DNA of 64,000 nt from Sporomusa sphaeroides DSM 2875 (GCF_001941975.2 NZ_CP146991.1:1241501-1305500); one strand, 5' to 3'; shown: positions 55,096-63,934, counted from the stretch's first letter. Numbers and translations are program-made. The notes: generated from the letters alone by a model not told the origin.

Positions 55096-57150
55096 GTGCA
55101 AGGGTTGAAACAGGTAGATTTCATGAGTCATGACGTGAATCTCCCTGAACTTACGTTTAGGGGCATGTTGCTGGGAATGGTGATTACTATCATCTTTACA
55201 GCATCAAACGTTTATTTAGGATTAAAAGTCGGACTTACATTTTCGTCATCCATTCCGGCAGCCGTTATTTCTATGGCGGTTCTGAAAATGTTTAAGGATT
55301 CCAATGTTCTGGAAAACAATATGGTTCAGACGCAAGCTTCGGCAGCAGGGACTCTTTCTGCAGTCATATTTATCATTCCCGGCTTGCTAATGATCGGATA
55401 CTGGCAAGGGTTTGCTTTTTGGCAGACATTGATGATTTGTGCGTGTGGCGGCAGCCTGGGTGTTTTGTTTACCATTCCTTTACGCCGGGCAATGATTGTT
55501 AATAGTGACCTGCCTTATCCTGAGGGCCTGGCAGCTGCTGAAATCCTGAAAGTAGGCAGTGGCAACGCCGCCGGGACCAAAGAAAATGGCGCTAAAGATA
55601 TTTTAGCCGGCGGTTTTGTTTCGGCTATTATCAGTTTCTGCACAAGTGGCTTCCAAATTATTTCCTCAGAAGTGCACTACTGGTTTTCCTTGGGTAAAAT
55701 TACTTCCCAACTGCCTCTGGGCTTTTCTACAGCTCTGCTGGGAGCCGGCTATTTGATCGGTATTGCCAGCGGTATGGCAATTTTAGCAGGTGTTATTTTG
55801 GCGTGGGTTGTATTTGTACCTTATCTGACCTCGGTGCTGACACCGGCAGCCGGACAGAGCGCCAGCGCATTTGCGCAAGCCGTGTGGGCGCAAAAGGTAA
55901 GGCTTATCGGTGCCGGTACCATCGGCATTGCCGCAATCTGGACGCTGATTACCTTAGTTAAGCCAATCCTTGAAGGTATGCGTATTTCCATTGAAGCTAT
56001 GCGTAAGTCGGAAACCGGGAAAAACCTGCACCGTATGGACACAGATATGTCGCCGAAAGCGATCGGTATGGTGCTGGCTGTCATTATTGTCGGTTTGCTG
56101 GGAACCTTTTATTCCTTTATTGCCGATGCCCAGCTGGCTGCAAGTACTACCTGGATTTTTGTTATTGCCGGCGTTGGCGTTGCGATTGGTATGGGATTCT
56201 TTGTGGCTGCTGCCTGTGGTTATATGGCCGGTTTGATTGGTACTTCGGCCAGTCCGATCTCCGGTATCGGTATTTTGGGGATTATTATTTCCTCTCTTGT
56301 CGTATTGGGAATCGGTTCGACCGTCAGTCTTTTTGATACGGCAATGGGAACTAAATTTGCTATTGCTTTGGCGATTTTTATGACCAGTGTTATTGTCAGT
56401 ATCGCCGCAATTTCCAATGATAATCTGCAAGACTTAAAGACCGGTTATCTTGTTGGCGCCACCCCGTGGAAACAGCAGGTAGCCTTGCTGCTGGGCTGCA
56501 TCATCGGCGCTTTTGCGATTGCACCTGTATTGAATTTGCTGTATGAAGCATACGGCTTTGTCGGGGCTATGCCGCGTGCCGGAATGGACGAAAGCCAGGT
56601 TCTGTCCGCGCCGCAAGCAACTTTGATGGCTACGATTGCAACAGGTATTTTTAGCCATAATCTGGACTGGAATTACATTCTGTTTGGTGTGGGTGTCGGG
56701 ATTGTTGTAATCATTGTCGATTTACTGTTGAAAAAGGGAACGGCCAAATACTGCCTGCCGCCGTTAGCTGTGGGTATGGGAATCTATTTGCCGCCTACAC
56801 TGGAAACACCGCTAATTTTGGGTGCCGTTATGAGCTATTTTGTAACCCGGTATCTGCGTGACCGGGCACGTGAACGGAGTCCGCAGCATGTCGAGGAAGA
56901 TGTGGAATTTTGCAACCGCCGCGGTGTGCTGTTTGCATCCGGCCTGATTGTCGGTGAAAGCTTAATGGGGGTTATTATTGCCGTTATTATCGTATTTTCG
57001 GTAACCAGTGGCGGCAGTGACTCGCCGCTGGCGCTTGTAGGCAAGGACTTTGCCCGGACTGCCGATTGGTTAGGTTTGCTGGTATTTATCGGCATGATTG
57101 TCATGTTTATTCGCCGGATTATAAATGTAAAGTTTGAAGCGGATAAATAG
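55096..57150 (+). CDS. OPT-family oligopeptide/metal-chelate transporter
   Basis: 684 residues with about 15 transmembrane helices. OPT signatures: FTASNVYLGLKVGLTFSSSI near the N-terminus, LPYPEGLAAAEILKVG, and LPPLAVGMGIYLPPTLETP near the C-terminus. Bacterial OPT proteins import peptides or metal chelates by proton symport; substrate unknown. GTG 55096 follows ggagagga; a TTG nine bases later is possible. A palindromic operator about 180 bases upstream suggests repression by a metal or peptide sensor (inference). Between 54786 and the start no other gene is seen. Confidence 0.9.
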   Translation: MQGLKQVDFMSHDVNLPELTFRGMLLGMVITIIFTASNVYLGLKVGLTFSSSIPAAVISMAVLKMFKDSNVLENNMVQTQASAAGTLSAVIFIIPGLLMIGYWQGFAFWQTLMICACGGSLGVLFTIPLRRAMIVNSDLPYPEGLAAAEILKVGSGNAAGTKENGAKDILAGGFVSAIISFCTSGFQIISSEVHYWFSLGKITSQLPLGFSTALLGAGYLIGIASGMAILAGVILAWVVFVPYLTSVLTPAAGQSASAFAQAVWAQKVRLIGAGTIGIAAIWTLITLVKPILEGMRISIEAMRKSETGKNLHRMDTDMSPKAIGMVLAVIIVGLLGTFYSFIADAQLAASTTWIFVIAGVGVAIGMGFFVAAACGYMAGLIGTSASPISGIGILGIIISSLVVLGIGSTVSLFDTAMGTKFAIALAIFMTSVIVSIAAISNDNLQDLKTGYLVGATPWKQQVALLLGCIIGAFAIAPVLNLLYEAYGFVGAMPRAGMDESQVLSAPQATLMATIATGIFSHNLDWNYILFGVGVGIVVIIVDLLLKKGTAKYCLPPLAVGMGIYLPPTLETPLILGAVMSYFVTRYLRDRARERSPQHVEEDVEFCNRRGVLFASGLIVGESLMGVIIAVIIVFSVTSGGSDSPLALVGKDFARTADWLGLLVFIGMIVMFIRRIINVKFEADK

Positions 57151-57186
57151 CAGGCAATAGGATGAAATAAAAAGCTACTGATAAGC

Positions 57187-57231
57187 GATTAGCGGGAACT
57201 TCTGCGAGGAGGTTCCTGCTAATCTTTTTTT
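57187..57231 (+). terminator. terminator of the OPT gene
   Basis: Stem gattagcgggaac / gttcctgctaatc followed by seven T residues. Confidence 0.88.
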
Positions 57232-57235
57232 ACGG

Positions 57236-57264
57236 TGGGACAAGGGGACAGGTTCCTTGTCCCA
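57236..57264. repeat. GGGACAGG-family hairpin, copy 1
   Basis: Arms tgggacaagg and ccttgtccca are a perfect 10-bp inverted repeat around ggacaggtt. Confidence 0.7.
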
Positions 57265-57364
57265 TTTCTCTACAACTTAAAAAAATTGTGAAACAACTGT
57301 CAATCTATAATAAGCTACATATTATGTAATAGGTGTCCCTATTAATAAAGGAGGAGCTAGCAAT

Positions 57365-57649
57365 ATGGCAAGTGTTATTCATTCTCTAACCCAAAATGTT
57401 TCACTTTCGGATGATGGTTCTATTATTGATATAACTGTTACCAATAATGGTGCCACACCTATAGCCAGTCCAGGTTTTTATGTTACTGCCGTGTATGTTG
57501 ATGGAACAACTCAATATGTTCGTTCTCAGGTTGTTGATTCATTAGCAGCTTCGGCTTCCATTATTCTTAGTTTATCAATTGACGGTGTAGTAACTTATGA
57601 GGAAGAAAATTTGCATGTAGGGATAGGGTTTGTTCATACAACAACCTAG
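57365..57649 (+). CDS. Small CARDB-like beta-sandwich protein
   Basis: 94 residues after a perfect aaaggaggag. The sequence (MASVIHSLTQNVSLSDDGSI, then DITVTNNGATPIASPGFYV) has the CARDB/CARF-like pattern of a single seven-strand sandwich, with no signal peptide or membrane segment. It precedes a DNRLRE-type gene by 91 bases on the same strand. Function unknown; a structural surface or spore-layer role is a guess. Confidence 0.68.
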   Translation: MASVIHSLTQNVSLSDDGSIIDITVTNNGATPIASPGFYVTAVYVDGTTQYVRSQVVDSLAASASIILSLSIDGVVTYEEENLHVGIGFVHTTT

Positions 57650-57660
57650 CCGCAAAGTCT

Positions 57661-57685
57661 GAGGCTTGGGGAACACCCAAGCCTC
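57661..57685 (+). other. intercistronic hairpin
   Basis: Perfect 10-bp stem gaggcttggg / cccaagcctc with a five-base loop and no T tract, between two beta-rich protein genes. Confidence 0.55.
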
Positions 57686-57740
57686 CTACATAACAGTACA
57701 TGCGTATTCATTTTAGCCGTGGTGTTAGGAGTGGTGTGAT

Positions 57741-58367
57741 TTGTCAGTTATCAATATCTTAGCAAGCAAAAGCTTGACAGTATCTACTAGAAGATCGCGC
57801 CGAGGCATGAAAGGCAAAAAAATAATTGTCGGAAATAAACGTAAATGTAATTATTTCAGTTATCTTTTTTTTGATACTTCGGTAATCCCCAATAGCCTGT
57901 CGCTGTTATCTGCAAAATTAGTGTTATTCAAATTATGCGATTTCTTTAGCTGTACAGCCGTAACGTTTTCCGTCTATCCTTTATTAGATCAATTTAGTTC
58001 TTATACAACCTATGACAAGGATTGTTCCGTAAGTTTAGACCCGACACTTAAACAAGACTTCTTTCCCTTTACCTGTGAGGCAGCTATTGAAATAGATATA
58101 ACAACAATAGTTGATATGTGGCTTAAAAACACATTAGTGAACAGGGGCATAGTAATAAAAGGCAATAACACTCATTATCCCCCTTGTTGTTATACATCCT
58201 TTGGTTCTGCTTATAGTGCCGATAATACTGTAATTCCCTTTATCAGAGCAGCCTTTGCACAAGGCCCGTGCTTATGTTTTTTACCTAATTCAGACATTAC
58301 CTATACTGCGAAAGTTTTTCCAGCTAAAAATGCTAACTTCTCGGGACGAGCAGGTAACGGTCCGTAA
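57741..58367 (+). CDS. DNRLRE-domain protein without signal peptide
   Basis: 208 residues from TTG 57741, ten bases after ggag. It follows the DNRLRE pattern: FSYLFFDTSVIPNSLSLLSA (strand pair), KLVLFKL, then IEIDITTIVDMWLKNTLVNR and GIVIKGNN. It is rich in Cys (11 residues), unlike most relatives. No signal peptide. DNRLRE modules are usually surface or carbohydrate-associated; here the export route is unclear. Probably linked to the CARDB-like gene upstream. Confidence 0.68.
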   Translation: MSVINILASKSLTVSTRRSRRGMKGKKIIVGNKRKCNYFSYLFFDTSVIPNSLSLLSAKLVLFKLCDFFSCTAVTFSVYPLLDQFSSYTTYDKDCSVSLDPTLKQDFFPFTCEAAIEIDITTIVDMWLKNTLVNRGIVIKGNNTHYPPCCYTSFGSAYSADNTVIPFIRAAFAQGPCLCFLPNSDITYTAKVFPAKNANFSGRAGNGP

Positions 58368-58412
58368 CACTGCCTCGCCGTCAATCAGTTGAGGAGGGGA
58401 GAATAAAATTAA

Positions 58413-58443
58413 GTGGGACAAGGGACCTGTCCCCGTGTCCCAC
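58413..58443. repeat. GGGACAGG-family hairpin, copy 2
   Basis: Outer arms gtgggaca / tgtcccac with an inner ggacctgtcc pairing; a second gtgtcccac follows. Same family as 57236 and 62885. Confidence 0.7.
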
Positions 58444-58475
58444 GTGTCCCACGGAACTTGAAGAAGGAAGAGCTT

Positions 58476-59600
58476 TTAATTAACTGTATTGCTGTGTTGT
58501 AAATCATAAAGACAAAAGGCAAGCCGAATACGGCAGCGTTCTTCCATGGAAGACAGGTCACTCTGGAGCAGCTTTTTGATTTTGGCAACGCGGTAGTTAA
58601 TGGTGTTTCGATGCGTAAAGGTGTGCTCAGCAACGAGTTGGACACTAGAATTGAATTCAATATAATAGCGCAGTATTTCCAAGTAATTAGAATTGTGTTT
58701 TTGGTCATAATCAACAATGGTTTTTAGCGATTGTGTATATAAATTATCTAATATAGTCTCATCTGAAATACCTAGTATAATTTGATAAAGGCCTAAATTA
58801 TTATAGAAACAGTGGGGCTTTTTCGTAGCGATGGCCACCTGCAAGGCTTTATCTGCTTCAATTCGTTTGTTAAATAAGCATTGTAAGCCTTGCCCCAGCG
58901 TGGAAATGCCACAGTGAATATCATCATCGGTACTTAAAGAACTATGAAGGAAAGCCAGTGTAGCGGCAAAGTTATTCTCGGTTATGTTATATAGGATGGC
59001 ATACTGGGTAGTTTTTTTTGTCAGGAGCAGATATTTTTGTTCTGCTTGATTTAGAATCACGGTTAATTTATCGTTAGAGACATTTTTAAAAGCGACAATT
59101 CCATAGGTGGAATAGGAATAGGGTTTCATGTCTTCATGTTCAGCAATAAATGCATTATCAATCATATTATCAAATATGGCATTGGAGAATATCTTGCTAA
59201 AATATTCTTCTTCTTGTTTCTCTTTAATAATATCATTGAAGCCATCCTGCATAATGTCAGCAATATGTATTTCCCAGGGCATGATAAGCAGCGGCAGGTG
59301 ATTATTGTTGCAATAATCAATGAGATAATGGGGTATATCTTTAATATAATTTCCAATATTTAAAATAATACCGCTTGCACCTTTTTTGTTTACTGAATGA
59401 ATGAGTTCTTCAAGCCAGTGATCATAACTGTTGGCAAGCCCGGTTGTAATAATTAATTCTCCACCGCGAATAAAACTCATATTATTCAAGTCCTCTAGCA
59501 GATAAATCCATTTAAAAGAGGTATAAATACCTTTTTCGCCAGCTATTAGTTGTAGCTGGTGCTTTTTTCGGAACTTTTCATAAAATTGTTTTAGCGTCAA
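58476..59600 (-). CDS. PucR/CdaR-family transcriptional regulator
   Basis: 374 residues from TTG 59600 (MTLKQFYEKFRKKHQLQLIA), with gaggcagg upstream; the frame extends 39 codons further without a signal. N-terminal PucR domain (FIRGGELIITTGLANSYDHW, ASGIILNIGNYIKDIPHYLI), a central GGDEF-like remnant, and the C-terminal PucR helix-turn-helix (YYIEFNSSVQLVAEHTFTHR, NTINYRVAKIKKLL). Members sense small metabolites such as purines, GABA or proline. Divergent from the Fe-S/EamA cluster at 59796, which it likely controls (inference). Confidence 0.88.
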   Translation of the reverse strand: MTLKQFYEKFRKKHQLQLIAGEKGIYTSFKWIYLLEDLNNMSFIRGGELIITTGLANSYDHWLEELIHSVNKKGASGIILNIGNYIKDIPHYLIDYCNNNHLPLLIMPWEIHIADIMQDGFNDIIKEKQEEEYFSKIFSNAIFDNMIDNAFIAEHEDMKPYSYSTYGIVAFKNVSNDKLTVILNQAEQKYLLLTKKTTQYAILYNITENNFAATLAFLHSSLSTDDDIHCGISTLGQGLQCLFNKRIEADKALQVAIATKKPHCFYNNLGLYQIILGISDETILDNLYTQSLKTIVDYDQKHNSNYLEILRYYIEFNSSVQLVAEHTFTHRNTINYRVAKIKKLLQSDLSSMEERCRIRLAFCLYDLQHSNTVN

Positions 59601-59795
59601 TGATATATACCTGCCTCTCACTTGATATAAATAGTATAAAGTAATATAAATTGGTTGTACAGCACAAAAAACGGAGGTTTTTTTAGGCTTCAATCTTGTT
59701 GAATGCTGAAAAAACAAGTGCTAAAATACAAGTAAATTCAAAATTATACTGGTGTATGGGCATATTGAGCAAAGTGAAAGGAAGAGGTTATATTT

Positions 59796-60536
59796 ATGTC
59801 AATGAAAAATCAAATTGAACAGCTTATTGTTGAGAAAGTGGCATCATTAAACCGACCTGATCTATTTAGGAGGCCGATTGTAAGTTTTTCTTCTGCCACA
59901 GATAGTAGATATTCTGAATTAAAGGAGATTATTGGTCCATGGCATTTAAACCCTACTGAACTACTGCCAGATGCTCAAAGCGTCATCAGCTATTTTGTAC
60001 CGTTTACCAGCCTGGTGGTAGCAGCGCCGAAAACAGTTGACGGCGGTTCTGAGGCCTGGGGTGAAGCCTATGCCATAATTAATCCTTATTTCAATGTCGT
60101 GAATCAGGCGGTCATTCAATACTTGTCTGATTTAGGCTATTCAGCCAGTGCAGTACAGGCAACCCATACCTATGACCCCAAAGATATGAAATCAATATGG
60201 TCACACCGAAGTGCTGCTGCCATTGCAGGTCTAGGCACCTTTGGCGCAAATAGAATGCTTATTACCGAAAAAGGTTCTGGCGGACGATTCTGTTCAGTGT
60301 TAACATCTGCCACCCTGTATGAGGAACAAGCTCCGGCAGAAACCAGATGTTTATATGTTAAAAACGGCTCTTGCGGTCTATGTTTCAAAATCTGTCCGGT
60401 AAATGCCCTGGTGCCTGATTCTTTTGATAAATTTATTTGTCAAGACGAATGTAACAAGAACCAGAAGCAGGATAGGCATGGTGCCGATACTTGCGGCAAA
60501 TGTATTAGTGTATGCCCGGTGGCTTATATTGACTAG
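59796..60536 (+). CDS. QueG-like Fe-S protein A (epoxyqueuosine reductase-related)
   Basis: 246 residues. The N-terminal half resembles the cobalamin-binding half of QueG/reductive-dehalogenase-like proteins (SVISYFVPFTSLV, then AAIAGLGTFGANRMLITEKG). The C-terminal part has two ferredoxin-type motifs, CGLCFKICPVNAL and CGKCISVCPVAYID, plus ICQDEC. True QueG is about 380 residues with C-terminal repeats for tRNA; those are missing. It is probably a corrinoid- or Fe-S-dependent reductase of another substrate (inference). First gene after the divergent PucR regulator. Confidence 0.78.
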   Translation: MSMKNQIEQLIVEKVASLNRPDLFRRPIVSFSSATDSRYSELKEIIGPWHLNPTELLPDAQSVISYFVPFTSLVVAAPKTVDGGSEAWGEAYAIINPYFNVVNQAVIQYLSDLGYSASAVQATHTYDPKDMKSIWSHRSAAAIAGLGTFGANRMLITEKGSGGRFCSVLTSATLYEEQAPAETRCLYVKNGSCGLCFKICPVNALVPDSFDKFICQDECNKNQKQDRHGADTCGKCISVCPVAYID

Positions 60537-60596
60537 ATAATTCAACTTTAAAATCATTGCATGTGAATGTAAAATTATACTACCAGAAAGGAACCT

Positions 60597-61400
60597 ATGA
60601 TGGATTTTAAACAACTAATAACAACCATGATCCAAACCTATGTACAAGAATATCAGAAAAAGCCGGGCATTACCTCCGTATGGGGTGAGCCATTAGTTGG
60701 CTTTGCCGATGCAAATCATCCGGATATTTCCAACCTTAAGGATATTATTTCGCCGCAGCATGTTATGCCGCATGAGGTCATAGAAAATCCAACAATTATT
60801 ATTGCTTATTTTCTCCCTTTTACCAGGGAACTTGCCGATACAAACAAAGCACCCGGGAATGTGTCATCTCCCGAGTGGGCGCGTACTTATGAAGAAACTA
60901 ACAGGATGTTTGGAGAGTTAAACAATTACTTAATAGCAGCGATACAGGAAATGGGCTATGAAGCCGGAGTTTCTAAAGCGGCAACAACCTTTGACCAGGA
61001 AAGGTTAATAAGTAATTGGTCGCAGCGTCATATTGCCAGAGTGGCAGGACTTGGCACCTTTGGCCTTAATAATATGCTGATTAGCAGCAACGGCTGCTGT
61101 GGTCGCTACAGCACAGTAATTACGAATCTGCCAATAGAGCCGGATAAGCCGCTTGACGATAATTACTGCCTGTATAAAAGCAAAGGGATATGCGGCGCTT
61201 GTATAAAACACTGTCCCTCCGGGGCGCTAACTGTTACAGGCTATGACAGACAGAAATGTTTTCAGGTCTGCTTAAAAAATGCTGAGATCTATAAGGACTT
61301 TGGGAGTTCTTATTCAGATGAAACAGGAAAGAATGCGAATAGTGCCGGCAGTGAGGTCTGTGGTAAGTGTCTGGTGAATGTACCTTGCGCGTTTAAGTAA
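60597..61400 (+). CDS. QueG-like Fe-S protein B (paralogue)
   Basis: About 267 residues, with two ATGs after aaagga. Clearly homologous to the gene 60 bases upstream: SNWSQRHIARVAGLGTFGLN matches SIWSHRSAAAIAGLGTFGAN. The first ferredoxin motif is intact (CGACIKHCPSGAL), but the second reads CGKCLVNVPC, with the third Cys of CxxCxxxCP displaced. One cluster may therefore be altered or lost. KCFQVC is also kept. The pair may form a heterodimer (inference). Confidence 0.78.
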   Translation: MMDFKQLITTMIQTYVQEYQKKPGITSVWGEPLVGFADANHPDISNLKDIISPQHVMPHEVIENPTIIIAYFLPFTRELADTNKAPGNVSSPEWARTYEETNRMFGELNNYLIAAIQEMGYEAGVSKAATTFDQERLISNWSQRHIARVAGLGTFGLNNMLISSNGCCGRYSTVITNLPIEPDKPLDDNYCLYKSKGICGACIKHCPSGALTVTGYDRQKCFQVCLKNAEIYKDFGSSYSDETGKNANSAGSEVCGKCLVNVPCAFK

Positions 61401-61438
61401 ATGTGCTGTAGCATAATATAAAAGGAAGGTTTCCCCCG

Positions 61439-62407
61439 GTGAATAATGATAGTACTGTAAAATACTTTATGCAGGGTGTAGCGTACGCCTTGCCGCAGGT
61501 GCCGCCGAATAAATGCAAAGGCATTATCTTTACCATTTTGTCGGCTTTTTTGTTTGGAATTACTCCTGTGTTAACATCTCTTACATACAATATGGGCGGT
61601 ACACCTGAAACGGTGACGTTATTCCGGAATCTTTTCGCTATTCCTGTATTATTGCTGACACTTTGGCTGAAAAAGATACCGCTTTCGCTGCCGTTGCCAG
61701 TACTGCGTAATCTCGTGCTGTTTGGCATCATCGGCGGTGGCATAACAACGCTGCTGCTGTATATGTCCTATCCGTATGTAGGTATCGGAACTGCTACAAC
61801 TTTACATTTCTTATATCCGATCTTTGTTTGTCTTATGTGCCGCATCTTTTTTAAAGAACGTTTGGGACTGCAAAAAATTATTGTGCTCTTCATTGCGGGT
61901 GCCGGAATCTTATGTTTTATCGATGTTAAGCAAATAACGCAAATAACGCATATAACCGGGCTTGTGTTAGCAGGGGTGTCAGGCATAACCTATGCAATAT
62001 ATATGGTCGGTGTGGAAAAGAAGAAAATCGATCAATTGAATCCTTGGCTGATTATATTCTATATAGCTGTATCGGTGTCAATTTTTATGTTATTATATAG
62101 TATCCCGACCAATAAAATTGTACTGCTTTTACCGCTAAAAGCTTATTTTTACATGTTTGTTCTTTCTATGTTAACCTCACTTTTTGCAGTACTGCTGCTA
62201 CAATTGGGCATCAAATATCTGGGGGCTTCTGCAGCGGCGATTTTCAGCTTGTTTGAGCCTGTAACCAGTATAATTTCTGGGGGGATGTTTTTAAACGAGA
62301 CAATCACTGTCGGAAAAATTATGGGCTGCATCCTGATTTCTTTTGCGGTTATACTCCTTACCACTAATAAGCAAGTTCAAACGCGTGAAGTTTGTAATGA
62401 GGATTAA
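61439..62407 (+). CDS. EamA/DMT-family transporter
   Basis: 322 residues from GTG 61439, nine bases after aaggaagg. Ten transmembrane helices in two EamA halves (FTILSAFLFGITPVLTSLTY; YLGASAAAIFSLFEPVTSII). Such permeases move amino acids, nucleosides or other metabolites. It lies 38 bases after the second QueG-like gene, so the three form an operon that may take up or export the substrate or product of the Fe-S pair (inference). Confidence 0.9.
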   Translation: MNNDSTVKYFMQGVAYALPQVPPNKCKGIIFTILSAFLFGITPVLTSLTYNMGGTPETVTLFRNLFAIPVLLLTLWLKKIPLSLPLPVLRNLVLFGIIGGGITTLLLYMSYPYVGIGTATTLHFLYPIFVCLMCRIFFKERLGLQKIIVLFIAGAGILCFIDVKQITQITHITGLVLAGVSGITYAIYMVGVEKKKIDQLNPWLIIFYIAVSVSIFMLLYSIPTNKIVLLLPLKAYFYMFVLSMLTSLFAVLLLQLGIKYLGASAAAIFSLFEPVTSIISGGMFLNETITVGKIMGCILISFAVILLTTNKQVQTREVCNED

Positions 62408-62517
62408 AGTCCATCCTTTGGACTTATTTTGCAGCGGGAAGGGTTGTTGCTCCGTACCAGTAATGCCTTGTGCAGAATGCAGGGGGCATTACAAAGGTTA
62501 TCTTGGAGGAAACAAGT

Positions 62518-62877
62518 ATGCGTTTCAATAGGGTATGCAGGGCATGTGAGCGTAGTTTGGACGGAACGTACGGGCGCGCGCCGATTTCATTTAAATATTG
62601 TCCGCGCTGCGGTACAGACGGGAATCCTCAGATGAAAACAGTGCAGCATGGATGGCTGCACTGGTGGGGACTGGAATTGCTCTTCACGGCATGGGTAATT
62701 GTAGCAAGCGTTTTTCTGGGCAGCGTAATTATGGTGGTGTTTATGGGTGGCATAGGGTATATTGGAAATCGCCTGCTAACCAAGACCTGCAGGCACTGCC
62801 GTTCAATCACCAGTGCGATAACGCATACATATTGCCATAACTGCGGGCAGCAGCTGGGCCGGAACTTCCGGGAGTGA
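62518..62877 (+). CDS. Membrane protein with two zinc ribbons
   Basis: 119 residues from ATG 62518 (tggaggaaac upstream); an in-frame ATG at 62470 is not needed. N-terminal ribbon (VCRACERSLDG ... KYCPRCGTDG), one or two membrane helices (LELLFTAWVIVASVFLGSVI, MVVFMGGIGYIGN), then a C-terminal ribbon (KTCRHCRSIT ... YCHNCGQQLG). Two CxxC pairs per ribbon give two zinc sites. I know no function for this arrangement. Independent of its neighbours. Confidence 0.72.
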   Translation: MRFNRVCRACERSLDGTYGRAPISFKYCPRCGTDGNPQMKTVQHGWLHWWGLELLFTAWVIVASVFLGSVIMVVFMGGIGYIGNRLLTKTCRHCRSITSAITHTYCHNCGQQLGRNFRE

Positions 62878-62884
62878 CCATTTG

Positions 62885-62915
62885 CTGGGACAAGGGACCT
62901 GTCCCTGTGTCCCAG
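62885..62915. repeat. GGGACAGG-family hairpin, copy 3
   Basis: Outer arms ctgggaca / tgtcccag with inner gggacctgtccc. The core is almost identical to copy 2 at 58413, and the closing base pair has changed on both sides (GTGGGA to CTGGGA, TCCCAC to TCCCAG), which keeps the hairpin. Confidence 0.72.
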
Positions 62916-62949
62916 GAGAGTAGAATTTGTAATGGGGGAGTTTGATAGT

Positions 62950-63885
62950 ATGGTAGGATTTTTGCGAAAGCTCAATTGGAGGGGTGCTTTGGTATGGGGA
63001 TTGTTGTTGGTGGTGGTGAACAGTTCTGCTGTTTTTGCCGCTGAAAAACTATCACCGGAAAAGGCGTATTTAAGCGATGTATATAAAAATATGATGGATG
63101 TAACCGGCTTGCATTATGATGTCACGGTCACGGCTGAAACCCCAATGGGGGAAGTGGAAGCTGCCATCAATGGAGAGGCCCGGGAAAAACCGCTGAGCTT
63201 AACCCACGATATAAATATTTGTTACCGTGACGCACTGAATCAAGAAAAAACACTGACGCTAAAGCAGTACATAGAACAAAATCAGGACGATCTGGTGGTA
63301 TATTCATTAAGCAACGAAACCTGGACCAAACAAATTAGGCCGATTGATCCCGCTTTGAATAAAAAGCTTTCAGCAGAGGAAAAGAATTCTGACCGGATGA
63401 ATATGTTGCAGCTGGTGAAAGCGGTAAAGCTGAAAAAGGAAACACCATCCTACAAATATATGGAAATCACTTTGGATAGCATACAACTAAGTGATGCTGT
63501 CAGCGCAGACGCCAAACTAAAAAATCCGCAGGATAAGGAACTGTTGAGCAGGGCTGCGATAGTACGGCTGGGGCTGTTAGCTGTCGGCGATATAAAATAT
63601 ACTATCAAAGTCGATAAAGCGACTAAGCTGGTACAAGAAATAGATATGGATTTGACAGAGCCGGTTCGCAAAGGAGCAGGATTGTTTATGGATTTAATTA
63701 ACCCCAAGGACCGGGCTTTAGTCGAAGATTTTTTAACAAACTCGACGTTGAAGCTGCAGGTAGTTTACTCGCAGTATAATCAGGTAGCTCCGATAGAGAT
63801 TCCTCAGGATGTGCGAGACAACGCAAAAGAACCTGAACCGGCAGACAAGGCTACTCCTGCCAAAAGTGAACACATACTACTATGA
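62950..63885 (+). CDS. Exported protein of unknown function (LolA-like fold possible)
   Basis: 311 residues from ATG 62950, after gggggag. A Sec signal peptide (NWRGALVWGLLLVVVNSSAV, cleaving near VFAA) is followed by alternating strands (GLHYDVTVTAETPMGEVEAA, INGEA) and a mid-region with IKYTIKVDKATKLVQEIDMD. This pattern resembles LolA/LppX or DUF6612-type sheets that hold lipids or report on cell-envelope state. No lipobox or catalytic motif is seen. Pro/Lys-rich C-terminal tail. Recognised only as a secreted beta-rich protein. Confidence 0.72.
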   Translation: MVGFLRKLNWRGALVWGLLLVVVNSSAVFAAEKLSPEKAYLSDVYKNMMDVTGLHYDVTVTAETPMGEVEAAINGEAREKPLSLTHDINICYRDALNQEKTLTLKQYIEQNQDDLVVYSLSNETWTKQIRPIDPALNKKLSAEEKNSDRMNMLQLVKAVKLKKETPSYKYMEITLDSIQLSDAVSADAKLKNPQDKELLSRAAIVRLGLLAVGDIKYTIKVDKATKLVQEIDMDLTEPVRKGAGLFMDLINPKDRALVEDFLTNSTLKLQVVYSQYNQVAPIEIPQDVRDNAKEPEPADKATPAKSEHILL

Positions 63886-63895
63886 TTTATCAAGA

Positions 63896-63930
63896 AATCC
63901 GTACCGGCGTGATCGCTGGTACGGATTTTA
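63896..63930. terminator. terminator at the right end
   Basis: Stem aatccgtaccggcg / cgctggtacggatt (one G-T) around tgat, followed by T-rich sequence on both strands. Confidence 0.8.
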
Positions 63931-63934
63931 TAAG

